Shown piece after piece: positions 61,859-64,000 of a stretch of DNA of 64,000 nucleotides; the stretch's first letter is position 1; each line of letters starts with the position of its first letter. The notes below the pieces were generated by a model, which was given only the letters and a program-made list of their open reading frames with translations, was not told the origin of the DNA and did no database searches. The DNA is taken from positions 434,001 through 498,000 of the forward strand of contig NC_037325.1 in the NCBI RefSeq assembly GCF_000143535.2. The letters are read 5' to 3'. This stretch comes from Botrytis cinerea B05.10. Taxonomy: Eukaryota > Ascomycota > Leotiomycetes > Helotiales > Sclerotiniaceae. The position numbers were made by a program, and so were the translations under genes.

Positions 61859-62763
61859 GTTCAAATTGTTTATATCTTTGTTGCAGGATTGTTATGTAGA
61901 AGCTAGTTGTAGGATTGAGTGTTTGTTTGATATGAACAGATAGATACGAAGAATATTTGAAGGCTACTTATAACATTTCATCGATGAGGTAATATGTCAT
62001 AAGATGATCTAATTGAAGGGTAGTACCGGTATTGAAGGATATCTACTGGGGTACCTTAAAGAAAGACCCTGCGGGAGCTTGGAAGAGTTGGCATACATGA
62101 CAGACATCAAGTAGAATGGTAAAACAAGAACAGGTCGTTCCAATAGCCGCGTGCTTTCAGACGAATGCAGCAATGACAGTACCAAGAAAACAAGATCGGT
62201 AGTTTTGAGAACCCGTTTTCACTCTAGTAGACTATATCGCGATCTGACTTCACCCATGTCGGAACGAAAGAATAATCGGAGAATGCATCATCATTTTCGA
62301 ACGGGATCAAAACAGGTTACGTCTGTGGCGGTGCTTGTAATAAAAGAGAAGAACTTGGTCTGGCCAATGAAACAACTTAAAAGAACAACATGTGTGGAAT
62401 GCGAATATAAAAATGCGGGGTAAATCCCACTTAAACAGCCACATATCTCCAACATGTCACTTAAAAACAAGCTTTTCTGCTCGCTGCATCCGCAACTAGT
62501 GGCATGTTACCGCATCCATGAATTGTGTGAAAAGACCCAATAGTTGAAAGAATCTTGTCAGTTGTGTTTTGAGTGTTGATCAGAGGAGAGGCTGATCAAG
62601 ATCAAATTTCGTCCATGTACTGGCAATACTACTAGAACATTCGACCTTACTCCATGCAACCATGACGCCAAACCCCTTCGCCCTCTATAGTACATATCCG
62701 AGTCTCGTCCGGAAGAATCGATTACCAAATTGCACTCCTGCATTGTGATGCACCATGACACAA
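61859..62763. promoter_or_regulatory. Intergenic, CWC15 to hydrophilin-like gene (tandem, minus strand)
   Basis: About 0.9 kb with the hydrophilin-like promoter and the CWC15 3' UTR. No repeat or extra gene is convincing. Confidence 0.5.
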
Positions 62764-63921
62764 TCATCTCACGTATTTGCTACAACACGTTAGTCTCATT
62801 CGATCGATAGCTATGATTACCACTAGGTCGAGACCCAAACTTCCAAACATACCTCATAAACTTCTTGTGGAAATCGGAACGTAGCAAGTCCTAAAATTTG
62901 GGTCAGTATCCGGTGATGATACTTTCATGATTAGTACAACATACATTGACGAATTCTTTTTTGCCTTTATCTTCGGTTCCACGAGCTTGATTTTTGAAAA
63001 TAACATCGTCGTCCCATCTAATAATTTTGAGTTAGTAAATACAGCATGCGAAACTAATTCACACCTAACATACCGCCTTTTAACATTGAAGTCTGATTTG
63101 GCATTTAGCAATGGGTTGCCAAGAGCGATATCATGCTCTCGCTCCGCTTCTTCAGCCGCTAGTCTTTCTCGTTCCTATCAGAACATCAAAATTAGTGGTG
63201 TATTTGGCAGTTTTGAAAAGCTTAATCCGACCTCTTGTTCTCGTTTCTCGGCACGCTCGCGCTTAATCTTTTCAAGTTCCCGTTGAAGCTCCGCAGTCTC
63301 GTCTTCGTCGTCATCACTAGCACCATGTAAGCCTTTTTCCAAGAGAGTGTGTAGATATTCGGCGAACCTGTCATCATCACTACTATCACTCTCTCCAGCA
63401 TCGTCCGAGTCGGCGTCTATATCTCGAGTTTCTTCTAGAATGCGCCGCCTTTTTGCTTCTGAGTCTTCATCATCCTCCGCGGAACCATTTTCGAGTTGTC
63501 TTTTGGCTGTGCTTGTAGACGACTGTACATCTTCGATCGCAGCGCTTGATCCTCCATTCTTTTTGGCGAAATGTGCTGCTTCTGCTTGTAGCAATTCTGC
63601 TCGAAGGTCTCTGACTTCGGCTGCTGCATCGCCTCCCTGTCCTGGCTTTCTATAACTCAATTAACCTCGAATTCCCCAAACAAACATGCCAAGGTTTCGT
63701 ACCGGAATTTAAGTTGTGTGTGAGCTGGAAGTAATCTTTGATGATAAGCCGGGCCTCGTTGTGCTTCTTTTCCCACTGCCTATTTTCCATAAGAAACATT
63801 CTCCACAATCCGCAATGTAATTTCACTTACTGGGTCGAAGGTTGGTCTATGTGCTGGAGGATCCGTTAGTAATTTCCAAGTAAAAATTCCCAATTTTTTA
63901 AGAGGGCTTACCGGTAGTCAT
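62764..63921 (-). CDS. CWC15: Spliceosomal protein CWC15 (Cwf15)
   Basis: Eight exons (63921-63912, 63853-63831, 63779-63703, 63649-63232, 63174-63074, 63017-62945, 62890-62853, 62779-62764) join to 251 residues. The first exon is 10 nt, the last 16. Across three introns the N-terminus reads MTTAHRPTFDPAVGKEAQRG, then PAYHQRLLPAHTQLKFRKPG and the helix AAEVRDLRAELLQAEAAHFA. The centre is acidic with a KRRR nuclear signal; a coiled coil follows. The C-terminus, formed by five exons, has DIALGNPLLNAKSDFNVKRR, WDDDVIFKNQARGTEDKGKK and the terminal HKKFMSKYVR, all typical of Cwc15. It belongs to the Prp19/NTC-associated core of the active spliceosome. The gene that encodes a splicing factor is itself the most fragmented in the window. 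Confidence 0.94.
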
Positions 63922-64000
63922 ATTGTTTGCTGTGTAAAATGTAAATCGATGTTTGATAAAGATAAGGTGAAGGCCAGACGCGATAGACTACCTACAATTG
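63922..64000. promoter_or_regulatory. Start of the CWC15 upstream region
   Basis: 79 bases to the window edge, upstream of the CWC15 start. Too short to say more. Confidence 0.4.

Overview
The window is nuclear DNA of a filamentous ascomycete. Genes are monocistronic and interrupted by short introns (mostly about 45-110 nt, GT-AG, with a CTAAC-type branch site). Protein content (PKA, a very large USP, PEX8, PRCC, POP3, DGAT1, STE14) is typical of Pezizomycotina. GC-rich hairpin modules and many microsatellites in the intergenic DNA suggest a leotiomycete, perhaps Sclerotiniaceae such as Botrytis, Sclerotinia or Monilinia. The genus is an inference from memory, not proven here. I rebuilt 22 protein-coding genes by joining exons across intron boundaries, and phases and stops are consistent in all of them. 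I saw no rRNA, convincing tRNA, CRISPR array, operon or intact autonomous transposon.

Layout. 0-12 kb: an ECM15/UPF0045 thiamine-binding-like protein, the RNase P/MRP subunit POP3, and a 2,542-residue ubiquitin protease. 12-21 kb: gene-poor, rich in simple repeats, with one serine-rich, probably GPI-anchored cell-surface protein. 21-27 kb: TORC2 subunit SIN1/AVO1 divergent from a PRCC-like spliceosomal protein, then a hypothetical protein. 27-36 kb: gene-poor, centred on the PKA catalytic subunit, one of whose introns carries a repeat element. 35-44 kb: an NFKBIL1-like protein divergent from an NSRP1-like protein, TIM13, an L-type lectin cargo receptor and a ZIP zinc transporter. 45-64 kb: an SRR1-like protein, mitochondrial endonuclease G, polyadenylation factor PFS2, DGAT1-type acyltransferase, STE14 methyltransferase, a hexapeptide acetyltransferase, TMEM170, PEX8, a repeat-rich hydrophilin-like protein and splicing factor CWC15.

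Themes. Nothing indicates a biosynthetic cluster, and most genes are conserved housekeeping genes. RNA processing is over-represented (POP3, PRCC, NFKBIL1-like, NSRP1-like, PFS2, CWC15). Two growth-signalling kinase systems are present (TORC2 through SIN1, and PKA). Several genes serve organelles: TIM13 and NUC1 in mitochondria, PEX8 in peroxisomes, the lectin, DGAT1, STE14 and TMEM170 in the endomembrane system. The least ordinary features are the hairpin-module repeat in a PKA intron and its relatives, an unexplained spliced reading frame behind PKA, several exons of 10-28 nt, and a young 75-bp tandem duplication in the hydrophilin-like gene.
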